DNA of 64,000 bases from Hydrogenophaga sp. (GTDB taxonomy: Bacteria > Pseudomonadota > Gammaproteobacteria > Burkholderiales > Burkholderiaceae_C). The translations under genes and the position numbers were made by a program. Positions 35,211 to 43,525 of the stretch are shown in pieces. Under the pieces are notes generated by a model, which saw nothing but the letters and a program-made list of their open reading frames with translations, did not search any database and was not told the DNA's origin. The stretch is from positions 1-64,000 of the forward strand of contig JAEUOT010000023.1 in the NCBI GenBank assembly GCA_016790705.1, in the 5' to 3' direction. Each line of letters begins with the position of its first letter. Positions within the stretch are counted from its first letter, which is position 1.

Positions 35211-36233
35211 TCAGGACAGCGCCTGGAAGCGGGGGCGACCGTTGAGCAGACGTTGCAAGACCTGTTCCCGGCTCGGTGGCTGACAGCCGGTCTGCTGGAC
35301 GCACAGGCTGGCGCTGGCGATGGCGTTGGCCAGCAGGGCTTCGGCGTCGACCGCGTCCAGCCGCAGCTCGGCGGCGGTTCGGGCGGCTCGCATGGCCGGC
35401 CGCTCCAGCAGCGCGGCCAGCATGCCGGCCAGGAAGCAGTCGCCGGCGCCCACCGTGTCGGCCACGATCACCGGTTGTGACTCGGCAGCGGTCCAGGCCG
35501 CACCGTCGCGCGCCAGGAAGACGGCGCCCTTGGCGCCCAGCGTGAGCGCCAGCCAGCGGGCGGGCGTCTGCGCCAGCAACTCGCGTGCGGCGACCAGCGG
35601 GTCGGCGTGGGTGAAGCCGAGGATGGTGAGGTCGTCGTCGCTGACCTTGACGATGTCGGCCTCGCCCAGCGCCGCCATGACGCTGGCCTGGTAGGCCGCC
35701 ATGTCGGGCACGATGGCCGGGCGCAGGTTGGCGTCCACCACCACCAGCTTGCCGGCCGCGCGCTGGGCCTGCAGCCAGGGCAGGTACTTGTGCGAGTCGT
35801 CGGCCACCAGGGCCAGGCAGCCGGTCACCACCATCTTCAGCGTGGCGTGCGCGGCGCACTGCGCATTCATGGTGGCGGCGTCGACGCGGCGGTCGGCCAC
35901 GCCCTCGCGGTAGAAGCTGTAGCTGGCCTTGCCGGCCTCGTCGAGGCTGACCACGGCCAGCGAGGTCGGCTCGTGCGCCGGCTCGGGGTTGGCCAGCGTC
36001 ACGCGGGCCTGGGCGATGGCGTGGGCCAGGCCGCGCCCGAAGCGGTCCTGCGAGAGCGGGTTGAGGTAGAGCGTGCCCACGCCCTGCAGGCCGAGCGCGC
36101 GGGTGAGGTTGTAGACGGCGCCGCCGTCGCAGGGACGCAGGCGGCCGTCGGCCTCCTGGATCATGTCCATCAGGGCCTCGCCGGCGGTCGCGACGGTGAT
36201 CGGGGTGTTGGGAATGGGGCTAGGGAAAACCAT
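35211..36233 (-). CDS. PfkB-family fructokinase
   Basis: The 340-residue sugar kinase has the PfkB/ribokinase opening GEALMDMIQE (~19-28), GGAVYNLTRALGLQGV (~37-52, sugar binding) and the second signature VADTVGAGDCFLAGMLAAL (~252-270), where the GAGD Asp is the catalytic base. It phosphorylates fructose to fructose-6-P; fructose is inferred from the divergent FrcBCA-type importer and from pgi downstream. ATG 36233 was taken as the start; no clear Shine-Dalgarno precedes it. The promoter region is shared with frcB and holds a strong inverted repeat starting 4 nt upstream of the ATG. Confidence 0.88.
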   Translation of the reverse strand: MVFPSPIPNTPITVATAGEALMDMIQEADGRLRPCDGGAVYNLTRALGLQGVGTLYLNPLSQDRFGRGLAHAIAQARVTLANPEPAHEPTSLAVVSLDEAGKASYSFYREGVADRRVDAATMNAQCAAHATLKMVVTGCLALVADDSHKYLPWLQAQRAAGKLVVVDANLRPAIVPDMAAYQASVMAALGEADIVKVSDDDLTILGFTHADPLVAARELLAQTPARWLALTLGAKGAVFLARDGAAWTAAESQPVIVADTVGAGDCFLAGMLAALLERPAMRAARTAAELRLDAVDAEALLANAIASASLCVQQTGCQPPSREQVLQRLLNGRPRFQALS

Positions 36234-36236
36234 AAC

Positions 36237-36253
36237 TAAATCCAGTTGATTTA
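36237..36253. promoter_or_regulatory. Operator-like inverted repeat between fructokinase and frcB
   Basis: TAAATC-CAGTT-GATTTA is a perfect 6-bp inverted repeat around 5 nt, and the symmetry extends to 8 of 9 bases (AACTAAATC against GATTTATTT). AT-rich arms of this kind are typical of ROK-family (Mlc/NagC) operators, and a ROK regulator ends the frc operon. It abuts the fructokinase start codon and overlaps the -35 of the frc promoter, so one repressor could shut both directions. Confidence 0.7.
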
Positions 36254-36275
36254 TTTAACCTGCTCCAACTATAGT
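36246..36275 (+). promoter_or_regulatory. Probable sigma-70 promoter of frcB
   Basis: TTGATT at 36246-36251 and TATAGT at 36270-36275 are separated by 18 nt, close to the sigma-70 consensus. TATAGT lies within a 10-bp perfect palindrome, AACTATAGTT (36267-36276). The frcB ATG is 105 nt further on, leaving a leader of about 100 nt with AGGAG before the start codon. Confidence 0.6.
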
Positions 36276-36380
36276 TCAGCCACTCCGCCGCCGGACTCGG
36301 AATAACCCCAAGTCCCGGAGGCAGAGGAACACCGCAGTTCAACAACGTCTGATCCCATCCATCCTCCTCAGGAGACATCC

Positions 36381-37364
36381 GTGAAAAAAATCGCTTTCGC
36401 CTTCACCGCCCTGGCTCTGGCCGCTGGTTCTTCCTTCGCCGCCGAGCCGGTGATCGGCCTGATCACCAAGACCGAAACCAACCCCTTCTTCGTCAAGATG
36501 AAGGAAGGCGCGCAGGCGGAAGCCAAGAAGCTGGGCGCCAAGCTGATGACCGCCTCGGGCAAGAAGGACGGCGACACCGCCGCCCAGATCACCGCCATCG
36601 AGAACATGGTCACCGCTGGCGCCAAGACCATCCTGATCACCTCCTCGGGTGACGCCATCATCCCGGCCGTCAAGAAGGCCCAGGCCAAGGGCGTGCAAGT
36701 GATCGCCCTGGACAGCCCCTTTGACGGCGCCGACGCCCTGTTCGCGACCGACAACTACAAGGCCGGCATCCTGATCGGCCAGTACGCCAAGGCTGCCCTG
36801 GGTGGCAAGCCCGCCAAGATCGCCATGCTGGACCTGTTCCCCGGCCACCCCGTGGGTGCCCAGCGCCACAACGGCTTCATGAGCGGCTTCGGTCTGAAGG
36901 CCAACGACGCCAAGTCCAACGAACTGTCGTCCACCGCTGAAACCGTCTGCGCCGCCGACACCGACGGCAACCAGGCCAAGGGCCAGACCGCGATGGAGAA
37001 CTGCCTGCAGAAGGACCCGTCCATCAACGTGGTCTACACCATCAACGAACCCGCTGCCGCCGGCGCCTACAACGCGCTGAAGAAGGCCGGCAAGGAAAAG
37101 GGCGTGATCGTGGTGTCCGTGGACGGCGGCTGCGAAGGCGTGGCGAACGTGGGCAAGGGCGTGATCGCCGCCACGTCGCAGCAATACCCCCTGAAGATGG
37201 CGGCCATGGGCGTGGCCGCTGGCGTCGAATACGCCAAGGGCGGCAAGAAGGCCAGCGGCTACGTCGACACCGGCGTGACCCTGATCGCCGACAAGGCCGT
37301 GGCCGGCGTCGACAGCAAGGATGTCAAGGTCGGTACCGAACTGTGCTGGGGCGAGAAGAAGTGA
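36381..37364 (+). CDS. frcB: Periplasmic fructose-type sugar-binding protein of an ABC importer
   Basis: The 327-residue protein has a signal peptide (KKIAFAFTALALAAGSSFAA, cleavage about residue 20) and a Peripla_BP_4/RbsB-like fold beginning EPVIGLITKTETNPFFVKMKEGA. TASGKKDGDTAAQITAIENMV (~55-75) and IALDSPFDGADALFATDNYKAG (~111-132) fit the FrcB branch rather than ribose binders. It delivers the sugar to FrcC in the inner membrane. AGGAG is positioned 8-9 nt before the ATG. Codon use is strongly biased (GGC, AAG, ACC, GTC), suggesting high expression, and a terminator-like hairpin follows the gene. Confidence 0.88.
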   Translation: MKKIAFAFTALALAAGSSFAAEPVIGLITKTETNPFFVKMKEGAQAEAKKLGAKLMTASGKKDGDTAAQITAIENMVTAGAKTILITSSGDAIIPAVKKAQAKGVQVIALDSPFDGADALFATDNYKAGILIGQYAKAALGGKPAKIAMLDLFPGHPVGAQRHNGFMSGFGLKANDAKSNELSSTAETVCAADTDGNQAKGQTAMENCLQKDPSINVVYTINEPAAAGAYNALKKAGKEKGVIVVSVDGGCEGVANVGKGVIAATSQQYPLKMAAMGVAAGVEYAKGGKKASGYVDTGVTLIADKAVAGVDSKDVKVGTELCWGEKK

Positions 37365-37415
37365 TCTGACCTGCGGCGCTTCGGCGCCGGTTCGTTTGCT
37401 TTCATTTCCGTAACC

Positions 37416-37446
37416 ACCCCCCAAACTGCCAGGCGGCGCGGGGGGT
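37416..37446 (+). terminator. Partial terminator between frcB and frcC
   Basis: ACCCCCC at 37416-37422 pairs with GGGGGGT at 37440-37446, with inner pairing of CTGCC and GGCGG in the loop. CTTCTTTTC follows. As in the polyol operon, it separates the binding-protein gene from the rest of the transporter and probably lowers downstream expression. Confidence 0.78.
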
Positions 37447-37469
37447 CTTCTTTTCTCTGGAGCGATGCC

Positions 37470-38429
37470 GTGAGCACATTCAAGGACAAGCTGCCGCCGA
37501 TCAGCCAGATGGGGCCCTTCATTGCCCTGGCGATCGCCTGCGCCGTCTTCGGCATGACGACCGACAATTTCTTCACCGGTGGCAACTTCGCCCTGATCCT
37601 GCAGCAGGTCATGGTGGTGGGCGTGATCGCCATTGGCCAGACCCTGGTGATCCTGACCGCCGGCATCGACCTGTCCTGCGGCATGGTCATGGCCCTGGGC
37701 AGCATCGTGATGACCAAGTTCGCCGTCGAACTGGGCATGCCCGCGCCGCTGGCCATCCTCTGCGGCATCGGCGTGACGGCCGGCTTCGGCCTCATCAACG
37801 GCCTGCTGGTCACCCGCATCAAGCTGCCGTCCTTCATCGTCACCCTGGGCACGATGAACATCGCCTTCGCGATCACCCAGCTCTATTCCGAGGCGCAGAC
37901 CGTATCCAACCTGCCCCCGTTCATGACCGCGCTGGGCGGCACCTTCGACATCGGCAGCACGCCCGTGAGTTACGGCACCGTGCTGATGATCCTGCTCTAC
38001 CTGGGCGCCTGGTTCTGGCTGCGCGAAACCGCCTCGGGCCGCCATGTCTACGCCGTCGGCAACAGCCCCGAGGCGACGCGCCTGGTCGGCATCCCGACCG
38101 ACCGCGTGCTGCTGTGGGTCTATGTGCTGGCCGGCATCTTCTATGGCATTGCCTCGCTGCTGCTGGTGGCGCGCACCGAAGTGGGTGACCCCAACGCCGG
38201 CCAGACCGAGAACCTGGACGCCATCACCGCCGTCGTGCTGGGCGGCACCAGCCTGTTCGGCGGTCGCGGCATGGTGCTCGGTTCGCTGGTCGGCGCCATC
38301 GTGGTGGGCGTGCTGCGCAACGGCCTGACCCTGATGGGCGTCTCGTCGGTGTACCAGGTGCTGATCACCGGCATCCTGGTGATCATCGCCGTGACCGTGG
38401 ACCAACTGTCTCGCAAAGGAGCGCGGTGA
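37470..38429 (+). CDS. frcC: Sugar ABC transporter permease (fructose type)
   Basis: The 319-residue inner-membrane protein has about 8-10 helices of the BPD_transp_2 (RbsC/FrcC) family. TLVILTAGIDLSCGMVMALGS (~57-77) is the signature loop, and VYAVGNSPEATRLVGIPTDRVLLWVY (~190-215) the EAA-like ATPase contact. It starts at a GTG (37470) with TGGAG upstream, and ends with a TGATG overlap into frcA. It forms the channel for the sugar bound by FrcB. Confidence 0.92.
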   Translation: MSTFKDKLPPISQMGPFIALAIACAVFGMTTDNFFTGGNFALILQQVMVVGVIAIGQTLVILTAGIDLSCGMVMALGSIVMTKFAVELGMPAPLAILCGIGVTAGFGLINGLLVTRIKLPSFIVTLGTMNIAFAITQLYSEAQTVSNLPPFMTALGGTFDIGSTPVSYGTVLMILLYLGAWFWLRETASGRHVYAVGNSPEATRLVGIPTDRVLLWVYVLAGIFYGIASLLLVARTEVGDPNAGQTENLDAITAVVLGGTSLFGGRGMVLGSLVGAIVVGVLRNGLTLMGVSSVYQVLITGILVIIAVTVDQLSRKGAR

Positions 38430-39220
38430 TGAGCACTTCTCCCAAACTCGTGATGCAGGCCAAGGGCCTGGTCAAGCGCTACGGCCAGGTCACCGCCCTC
38501 GACGGGGCAGACTTCGAGCTGCGCGCCGGCGAAATCCTGGCCGTGATCGGCGACAACGGCGCCGGCAAGTCGTCGCTCATCAAGGCCCTGTCCGGCGCCA
38601 CGATTCCCGACGAAGGCGAGATCTTCCTGGACGGCCAGAAGATTCAGTTCCAGACCCCGATTGACGCGCGCCGCGCCGGCATCGAGTGCTGCTACCAGGA
38701 CCTGGCGGTCGCCCCCGCGATGACGATTGCCGAGAACCTGTTCCTGGGCCGCGAGATGCGCCGTGAAGGCTTCCTGGGCAACACGCTGCGCATGCTCGAC
38801 AAGAAGAAGATGCTGGAGATCGCCGTGCAGCGCATGGCCGACCTCAAGGTGGGCATCCGCTCGATGACGCAGGCGGTGGAGACGCTCTCGGGCGGCCAGC
38901 GCCAGTGCGTGGCGGTGGCGCGCGCTGCGGCCTTCGCGCAGCACGTCGTGATCCTCGACGAGCCGACCGCCGCGCTGGGCGTGAAGGAAGGCAACATGGT
39001 GCTCGAACTGATCCGCCGCGTGCGCGACAAGGGCCTGCCGGTGATTCTGATTTCGCACAACATGCCGCACGTGTTCGAGATCGCCGACCGCATCCACATC
39101 GCCCGGCTGGGCAAGCGCGCCTGCGTGGTCAACCCCAAGCAGATCAGCATGAGCGACACGGTGGCGGTGATGACGGGTGCGCGCGACCCGGCGACGCTGC
39201 CTTCGGAATGCCTGGCCTGA
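38429..39220 (+). CDS. frcA: Sugar ABC transporter ATP-binding protein (fructose type)
   Basis: The 263-residue ATPase is the short, single-domain type (unlike the two-domain RbsA). It carries Walker A GDNGAGKSS (~37-45), Q-loop CCYQDLAVAPAMT, signature LSGGQRQCVAVARA (~150-163) and Walker B HVVILDEPTAALG. Single-domain ATPases are a mark of the FrcA group. Translation most likely starts at ATG 38429, which overlaps the frcC stop as TGATG with AAAGGAG upstream; a GTG one codon earlier is possible. Confidence 0.92.
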   Translation: MSTSPKLVMQAKGLVKRYGQVTALDGADFELRAGEILAVIGDNGAGKSSLIKALSGATIPDEGEIFLDGQKIQFQTPIDARRAGIECCYQDLAVAPAMTIAENLFLGREMRREGFLGNTLRMLDKKKMLEIAVQRMADLKVGIRSMTQAVETLSGGQRQCVAVARAAAFAQHVVILDEPTAALGVKEGNMVLELIRRVRDKGLPVILISHNMPHVFEIADRIHIARLGKRACVVNPKQISMSDTVAVMTGARDPATLPSECLA

Positions 39221-39229
39221 GGACGCACC

Positions 39230-39682
39230 ATGCTCAAAGGCATTGATCCCCTGCTCAGCCCGGAGCTGCTCAAGCTGCTGGCCGAGATGGGACACGACGA
39301 CGCGGTGGTGCTGGCCGACGCCAACTTCACCGCGATGAGCCTGGGCGCCGGCAAGCCGGTGCTGCGCCTGCCCGGTGTGGGCATGGCGCGCACGGTGGAC
39401 GCGGTGGCCAGCGTGTTGCCGCTGGCCGACGACGTGCCGCACCCGGTGGCCTTCATGCAGGTCGGCGGCAGCGAGCCCGGCTATCGCTCGGCCCTGCAGC
39501 GGGAGACGCTGGCGGTGCTGGCGCGACACGGGCTGCGCGAAGGACAGGCCGAGGCGGTGGAGCGCTACGCGTTCTACGAACGGGTGAAAAAGGCCTACGC
39601 CATCGTCGTCACCGGCGAGCTGGAGCCCTGGGGCAATTTCCTGCTGCGCAAGGGCGTGCTCGGGCAGGCGCTGCGCCCCTGA
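39230..39682 (+). CDS. RbsD/FucU-family sugar mutarotase
   Basis: The 150-residue protein starts MLKGIDPLLSPELLKLLAEMGHDDAVVLADANF (N-terminal 33 residues), with the conserved His22 and Asp of RbsD/FucU mutarotases, and ends with the family YAIVVTGELEPWGNFLLRKGV stretch containing the catalytic Tyr-region and Asn. These enzymes interconvert anomers of free sugars such as fucose or ribose. In this operon it probably equilibrates fructose anomers after import for the kinase. It lies 9 nt after frcA. Confidence 0.9.
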   Translation: MLKGIDPLLSPELLKLLAEMGHDDAVVLADANFTAMSLGAGKPVLRLPGVGMARTVDAVASVLPLADDVPHPVAFMQVGGSEPGYRSALQRETLAVLARHGLREGQAEAVERYAFYERVKKAYAIVVTGELEPWGNFLLRKGVLGQALRP

Positions 39683-39685
39683 GGC

Positions 39686-40975
39686 GTGTCACACTCTGCG
39701 GCTGTGAGCGAAGACAAACACCTCCATGAACCCAGCGAACCGCCGGCCGCCGAGCCGGGGGGCGACGCGGGCGAGGTGCCGCGCCTGCGCCAGCGGGGGT
39801 CGAACCAGTTGGGCATGCGCCAGTTCAACGACCGGGTGGTGCTGCAGGCGCTGCGCGTGCACGGCAGCATGCCCAAGGCCGAACTGGCCCGGCTGACCGG
39901 ACTGACGGCGCAGACCATCGGCCTGATCACCGCGCGGCTGGACGAAGACCAGTTGCTGGTGCGCGAGGCGCCGGTGCGCGGCCGGGTCGGACAGCCTTCG
40001 GTGCCGCTGGGGCTCAACCCCGACGGCGCCTTCGCGGTCGGCATCAAGATCGGTCGCCGCAGCGCCGACTGGCTGCTGGTGGATTTCGTCGGCCGGGTGC
40101 GGCAGCGCCTGTCGATCGACTACCCGTTTCCCGACGCCGCCACGCTGTTGCCCGCGATCCGCAAGAACCTGGACCGCCTGCTCGATGACCTCGGTCCGCT
40201 GCGCAGCCGCGTGGTCGGCGTCGGCGTGGCTGCGCCGTTCCAGCTTGGCGGCTGGCACCGCATGCTGGGTCTGACCGAGGCCCAGTCCGACGCGTGGAGC
40301 CACCTCGACCTGGCGGCCGAAGTGCAGGGCATGACCGAACTGCCGGTGAGCTTTGCCAAGGACACCTCGGCCGCCTGCGTGGCCGAACTGCTGCAGGGAC
40401 GCGGCCGCGACTTGCACAGCTTCCTCTACCTGTTCATGGACACCTTCGTCGGCGGCGGTCTGGTGATCGACTCGCACCTGCACCGCGGCGTCAACGGCAA
40501 CGCCGGGGCCGTGGCCTCGCTGCCGCTGCAGGTCGCGCCGTCGCGGAACCCGCGCGAGCTGCCGCCCCAACTGATCAGCCAGGCCTCGCTGTGGGACCTG
40601 GAGCAGCGCTTTCGCGAACACGCGCTGGACCCGATGGCGGCCTACGACGCGCGCGCGCTGTTCGAACCCTGGCTGCCCTACACCCGCGAATGGGTCGACA
40701 CCGCGGCACTTGCGCTGGCGCACTGCATCGTGGCTGGCACCGCTTTCCTCGACGTGGAGGCGGTGGTGATCGACGGGGTGGTCGCGCCCGATCTGTTGCG
40801 CGAGCTGTGGATGCGCACTGGCGAGGCGCTCAAGGCCTACAACCAGGAAGGCCTGCAGGCCATGCCGCGCCTCGAACTCGGCACCATCGGCTCGGATGCG
40901 CGCGCGCTGGGCGGCGCGCTGCTGCCGCTGCATGCGACGTTTGCGCCGGATCGGGATTTGTTCCTGAAGACCTGA
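39686..40975 (+). CDS. ROK-family transcriptional regulator of the fructose operon
   Basis: The 429-residue protein has a winged-helix DNA-binding domain at ~40-105 (NDRVVLQALRVHGSMPKAELARLTGLTAQTIGLITARL, split around residues 48-85). A ROK sugar-binding domain (~110-420) with VVGVGVAAPFQLGG and YLFMDTFVGGGLVIDSHLHRGVNGNAGAVASLP follows. The zinc-binding CxCGxxGCxE motif of ROK kinases is missing, so it is a regulator without kinase activity. It is probably the repressor acting on the inverted repeat before frcB. The start is uncertain: GTG 39686 follows the mutarotase stop, and GTG 39704 is an alternative. Confidence 0.88.
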   Translation: MSHSAAVSEDKHLHEPSEPPAAEPGGDAGEVPRLRQRGSNQLGMRQFNDRVVLQALRVHGSMPKAELARLTGLTAQTIGLITARLDEDQLLVREAPVRGRVGQPSVPLGLNPDGAFAVGIKIGRRSADWLLVDFVGRVRQRLSIDYPFPDAATLLPAIRKNLDRLLDDLGPLRSRVVGVGVAAPFQLGGWHRMLGLTEAQSDAWSHLDLAAEVQGMTELPVSFAKDTSAACVAELLQGRGRDLHSFLYLFMDTFVGGGLVIDSHLHRGVNGNAGAVASLPLQVAPSRNPRELPPQLISQASLWDLEQRFREHALDPMAAYDARALFEPWLPYTREWVDTAALALAHCIVAGTAFLDVEAVVIDGVVAPDLLRELWMRTGEALKAYNQEGLQAMPRLELGTIGSDARALGGALLPLHATFAPDRDLFLKT

Positions 40976-41094
40976 TTCGCGGGGTCTGCAGGACCCGGGT
41001 CGGACCTGGCGGGTGGATCAACTCTGATATACCTTCACCTGCAAATGGTTGGGAGCGTCAGATTGTTGATTTCGAAATGAGCTGCCGGGGTGTC

Positions 41095-41793
41095 ATGCGA
41101 CTTTGTTTTCCGACCCAGTCTGGTGCCTTCCGACGTTGTGTGGATGTCAATCAGGTTTGGCCGCCTCATACGGCTTCACTTCGATTGGTCATCTTTGCGC
41201 TTTTGGCGGCAACACTCCTGTCAGCCAACGCGCAGGTCGATCCAGGCGTGCATGCCTCGTTGCGTGCTGATGTTCGGGCCGAGTATGAAATCCTCAGTTC
41301 TCTGGTCGACGACCTGAACCAGGACGGTCTTCCCGATTGGGTTGGCGTCCTGAAGATTCAGAGGTCTCATGGTCCGCATACCCGCATCTATGTGCTGCAA
41401 CGTGAAAAAAGTGGCATGGCGGTAAAGGGGCGTTCAAAAGAAATTGCTTTTATGGACTGCGCCGGAACATGCGGCGTCGAAATGCACGACGCCAAGCGTG
41501 GCGACTTTTTTGTTCGGCAGTACGACGCGGGCGGATGGGGGCGGGTTGGCGTGATCACTCAGTTTTCGCTGCGGAACCATCGGTGGATAGCGATCGGTCA
41601 ACGTCGGACTTCTATTGACGCGGATCACGATGTTGAAGAGACCGTCGATGTGAACTTGCTTACAGGGCAATTTGTGACGAGCAAGATATCCGGCGGAATG
41701 AGTGGGCACGCATCGCCGCCGCGCACCACAAGAGGAGTTCGTCGAAGTGCCAAGCCAATCGGTCTCGAGAGGTTCGATCCGGTTTACTTCTAG
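41095..41793 (+). CDS. Secreted hypothetical protein with a calcium-loop-like motif
   Basis: The product (up to 232 residues from ATG 41095, or 238 from ATG 41077) has a hydrophobic signal segment (LRLVIFALLAATLLSANAQ) that begins about 30 residues in, so the true start may be a later GTG near 41140. The mature part has DDLNQDGLPDWVGVL, a D-x-N-x-D-G-x-x-D loop like those of FG-GAP/VCBS or dockerin calcium sites. CAGTCGVEMHD contains the only cysteine pair of the mature protein. Base composition is AT-richer than the neighbours, suggesting recent acquisition. I do not recognise a family. It stands alone between the ROK regulator and a convergent ABC ATPase gene. Confidence 0.6.
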   Translation: MRLCFPTQSGAFRRCVDVNQVWPPHTASLRLVIFALLAATLLSANAQVDPGVHASLRADVRAEYEILSSLVDDLNQDGLPDWVGVLKIQRSHGPHTRIYVLQREKSGMAVKGRSKEIAFMDCAGTCGVEMHDAKRGDFFVRQYDAGGWGRVGVITQFSLRNHRWIAIGQRRTSIDADHDVEETVDVNLLTGQFVTSKISGGMSGHASPPRTTRGVRRSAKPIGLERFDPVYF

Positions 41794-41912
41794 GGACACT
41801 GTGCTTCAGTCCGTGAAGCAGATGATCGTCTTTCGGCGGACCACTCGATGGTTCTGTCTTGTGGTGTTCGGTGATACCGCCCTCAAGACGCTCCGAGCCC
41901 GGTGACACCGGT

Positions 41913-42566
41913 CTACTCGCCGAGCAACAGACCCGAGGCCGTCAAGTGCAACACCCGGTCCGCCCGCGCCGCGGCGTGTTCCGAGTGCGTCACCAGGATC
42001 AGTGAGGCGCCGCTGCCGGCGGTCTGGGCCTGCAGCAGGTCCATCACCTGTGCGGCGGTCGAGGGATCGAGGTTGCCGGTGGGTTCGTCGGCCAGGATCA
42101 GGCGCGGCCGGTGCACCAGCGCCCGCGCGATGGCCACGCGTTGCAACTGTCCGCCGGAGAGCTGCGCGGGCAGTCGCTCACCCAGTCCGGCCAAACCGAC
42201 CGCTTCCAGCATCTGCGCCACGCGCGCCGGGTCCGGGCGCTTGAGCAGCAGCAGGGGCAGGCCGATGTTCTGCGCCACGTCGAGGTGCGGCAGCACGTGA
42301 AAGGCCTGGAACACGAAGCCCAGCGCCTCGCGCCGCCAGTGCGCCCGCTGCGTGTCGTTGAGGCTGCCGAGGTCGGTGCCGTCCAGCGTGACCGAACCCT
42401 CCTGCCAGTCGTCCAGCGCCGCCATGCAGTTGAGCAGGCTGGACTTGCCCACGCCGGATTCGCCGACGATGGCGACGAACTCGCCGGGTTCGACGGTCAG
42501 CGACACATTGGAGAACACCGGCGTGTCGCCGTAGCGTTTGCCGAGTTGCTGGATCACGAGGCTCAT
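41913..42566 (-). CDS. ABC transporter ATP-binding protein, LolD/FtsE-like
   Basis: The 217-residue ATPase has Walker [10 protein letters not shown] (~35-43), Q-loop [14 protein letters not shown], signature [15 protein letters not shown] (~140-154) and Walker [14 protein letters not shown]. It fits the MacB/LolD/YbbA group of short ATPases that act with FtsX-like permeases. No permease is encoded next to it in this window, so its partner lies elsewhere. It overlaps miaA by 4 nt (ATGA) and is the last gene of the MFS-miaA-ABC operon. Confidence 0.9.
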   Translation of the reverse strand: MSLVIQQLGKRYGDTPVFSNVSLTVEPGEFVAIVGESGVGKSSLLNCMAALDDWQEGSVTLDGTDLGSLNDTQRAHWRREALGFVFQAFHVLPHLDVAQNIGLPLLLLKRPDPARVAQMLEAVGLAGLGERLPAQLSGGQLQRVAIARALVHRPRLILADEPTGNLDPSTAAQVMDLLQAQTAGSGASLILVTHSEHAAARADRVLHLTASGLLLGE

Positions 42567-43525
42567 GGCCGGCCTTCCGTGAATGGGGTGACGGCCTCGA
42601 TCAACCGGACCAGCGCGTCCGGCGCGTCGCAGGCGATGACGCGCCGCTGCGGCATCGAGCGCAGCCAGGTGATCTGGCGCTTGGCGAGCTGGCGCGTGGC
42701 GAAGACGCCGCGGTCGCGCAGTTCGGCGCGTTGTGCGTCGGTCAGCGGTGCATCGCCGGCCGCGTCCAGTGCCTCCCAGGCCTGGCGGTATCCGACGCAG
42801 CGCATCGAGGGCAGGTCGGGGTGCAGGTCGCCGCGTTCGCGCAGGCGTCGCACCTCGTCGATGAAGCCGGCGGCGAGCATGGCATCGAAGCGCTGGGCGA
42901 TCCTCGCGTGGAGCCAGGCGCGGTCGGCGGGTTCGAGGCTGAACAGGGCGCCGGGCGTGATGGGGTCGTCGTGCGGGCGCGTCTGCCCGGTCTGCAGCGC
43001 CGACATCGGCTGGCCCGAGACCTCGAAGACTTCGAGCGCGCGCTGGATGCGGTGCGCGTCGTTGGGCGCGAGCCGGGCCGCCGTGACCGGATCGACCCGG
43101 GCCAGCTCGGCGTGCATGGCGGGCCAGCCGTGGATGGCTGCGGCGGCCTCGATGCGTGCGCGCACGTCGGCGTCGGCGCGGGGCATGTCGTCCAGCCCTT
43201 GCATCAGCGCCTTGAAGTACAGCATGGTGCCGCCCACCAGCAGCGGCGTGCGCCCGCGGGCGGCGATTTCGCCGATCAGCCGCCGGGCATCGCGCACGAA
43301 CTCGGCCGCGCTGTAGGCCTGCAGCGGATCGGTGATGTCGATCAGGTGGTGGGGCGCGACCGCGAGTTCGTCGGGCGTCGGCTTGGCGGTGCCGATGTCC
43401 ATCCCGCGGTAGACCAGGGCCGAATCGACGCTGACGATTTCGACCGGCCAGCGCTGCGCGATGGCGAGGGCTGCGGCGCTCTTGCCGCTGGCGGTGGGAC
43501 CGGCGATCGCGAGCACCTTGCTCAT
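42563..43525 (-). CDS. miaA: tRNA dimethylallyltransferase
   Basis: The 320-residue enzyme adds an isopentenyl group to A37 of tRNAs reading UNN codons. Walker [10 protein letters not shown] lies at ~9-17, [16 protein letters not shown] (~34-49) binds substrate, [16 protein letters not shown] (~96-111) and [14 protein letters not shown] (~250) are further signatures. The start ATG 43525 overlaps the stop of the preceding transporter gene by 4 nt, and the gene ends overlapping the ABC ATPase gene. In many betaproteobacteria miaA lies near mutL; here mutL is 5 kb away. Confidence 0.95.
   Translation of the reverse strand: MSKVLAIAGPTASGKSAAALAIAQRWPVEIVSVDSALVYRGMDIGTAKPTPDELAVAPHHLIDITDPLQAYSAAEFVRDARRLIGEIAARGRTPLLVGGTMLYFKALMQGLDDMPRADADVRARIEAAAAIHGWPAMHAELARVDPVTAARLAPNDAHRIQRALEVFEVSGQPMSALQTGQTRPHDDPITPGALFSLEPADRAWLHARIAQRFDAMLAAGFIDEVRRLRERGDLHPDLPSMRCVGYRQAWEALDAAGDAPLTDAQRAELRDRGVFATRQLAKRQITWLRSMPQRRVIACDAPDALVRLIEAVTPFTEGRP

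Noticed and set aside
36339-38405. A 688-codon minus-strand frame
   Set aside because: It is antisense to frcB and frcC, is rich in His, Asp and Gln, and shows no recognisable domain.
41899-41911. CCGGTG-A-CACCGG palindrome after the LolD-like ATPase gene
   Set aside because: It is short and GC-rich with no T-run, so a terminator or operator cannot be supported.
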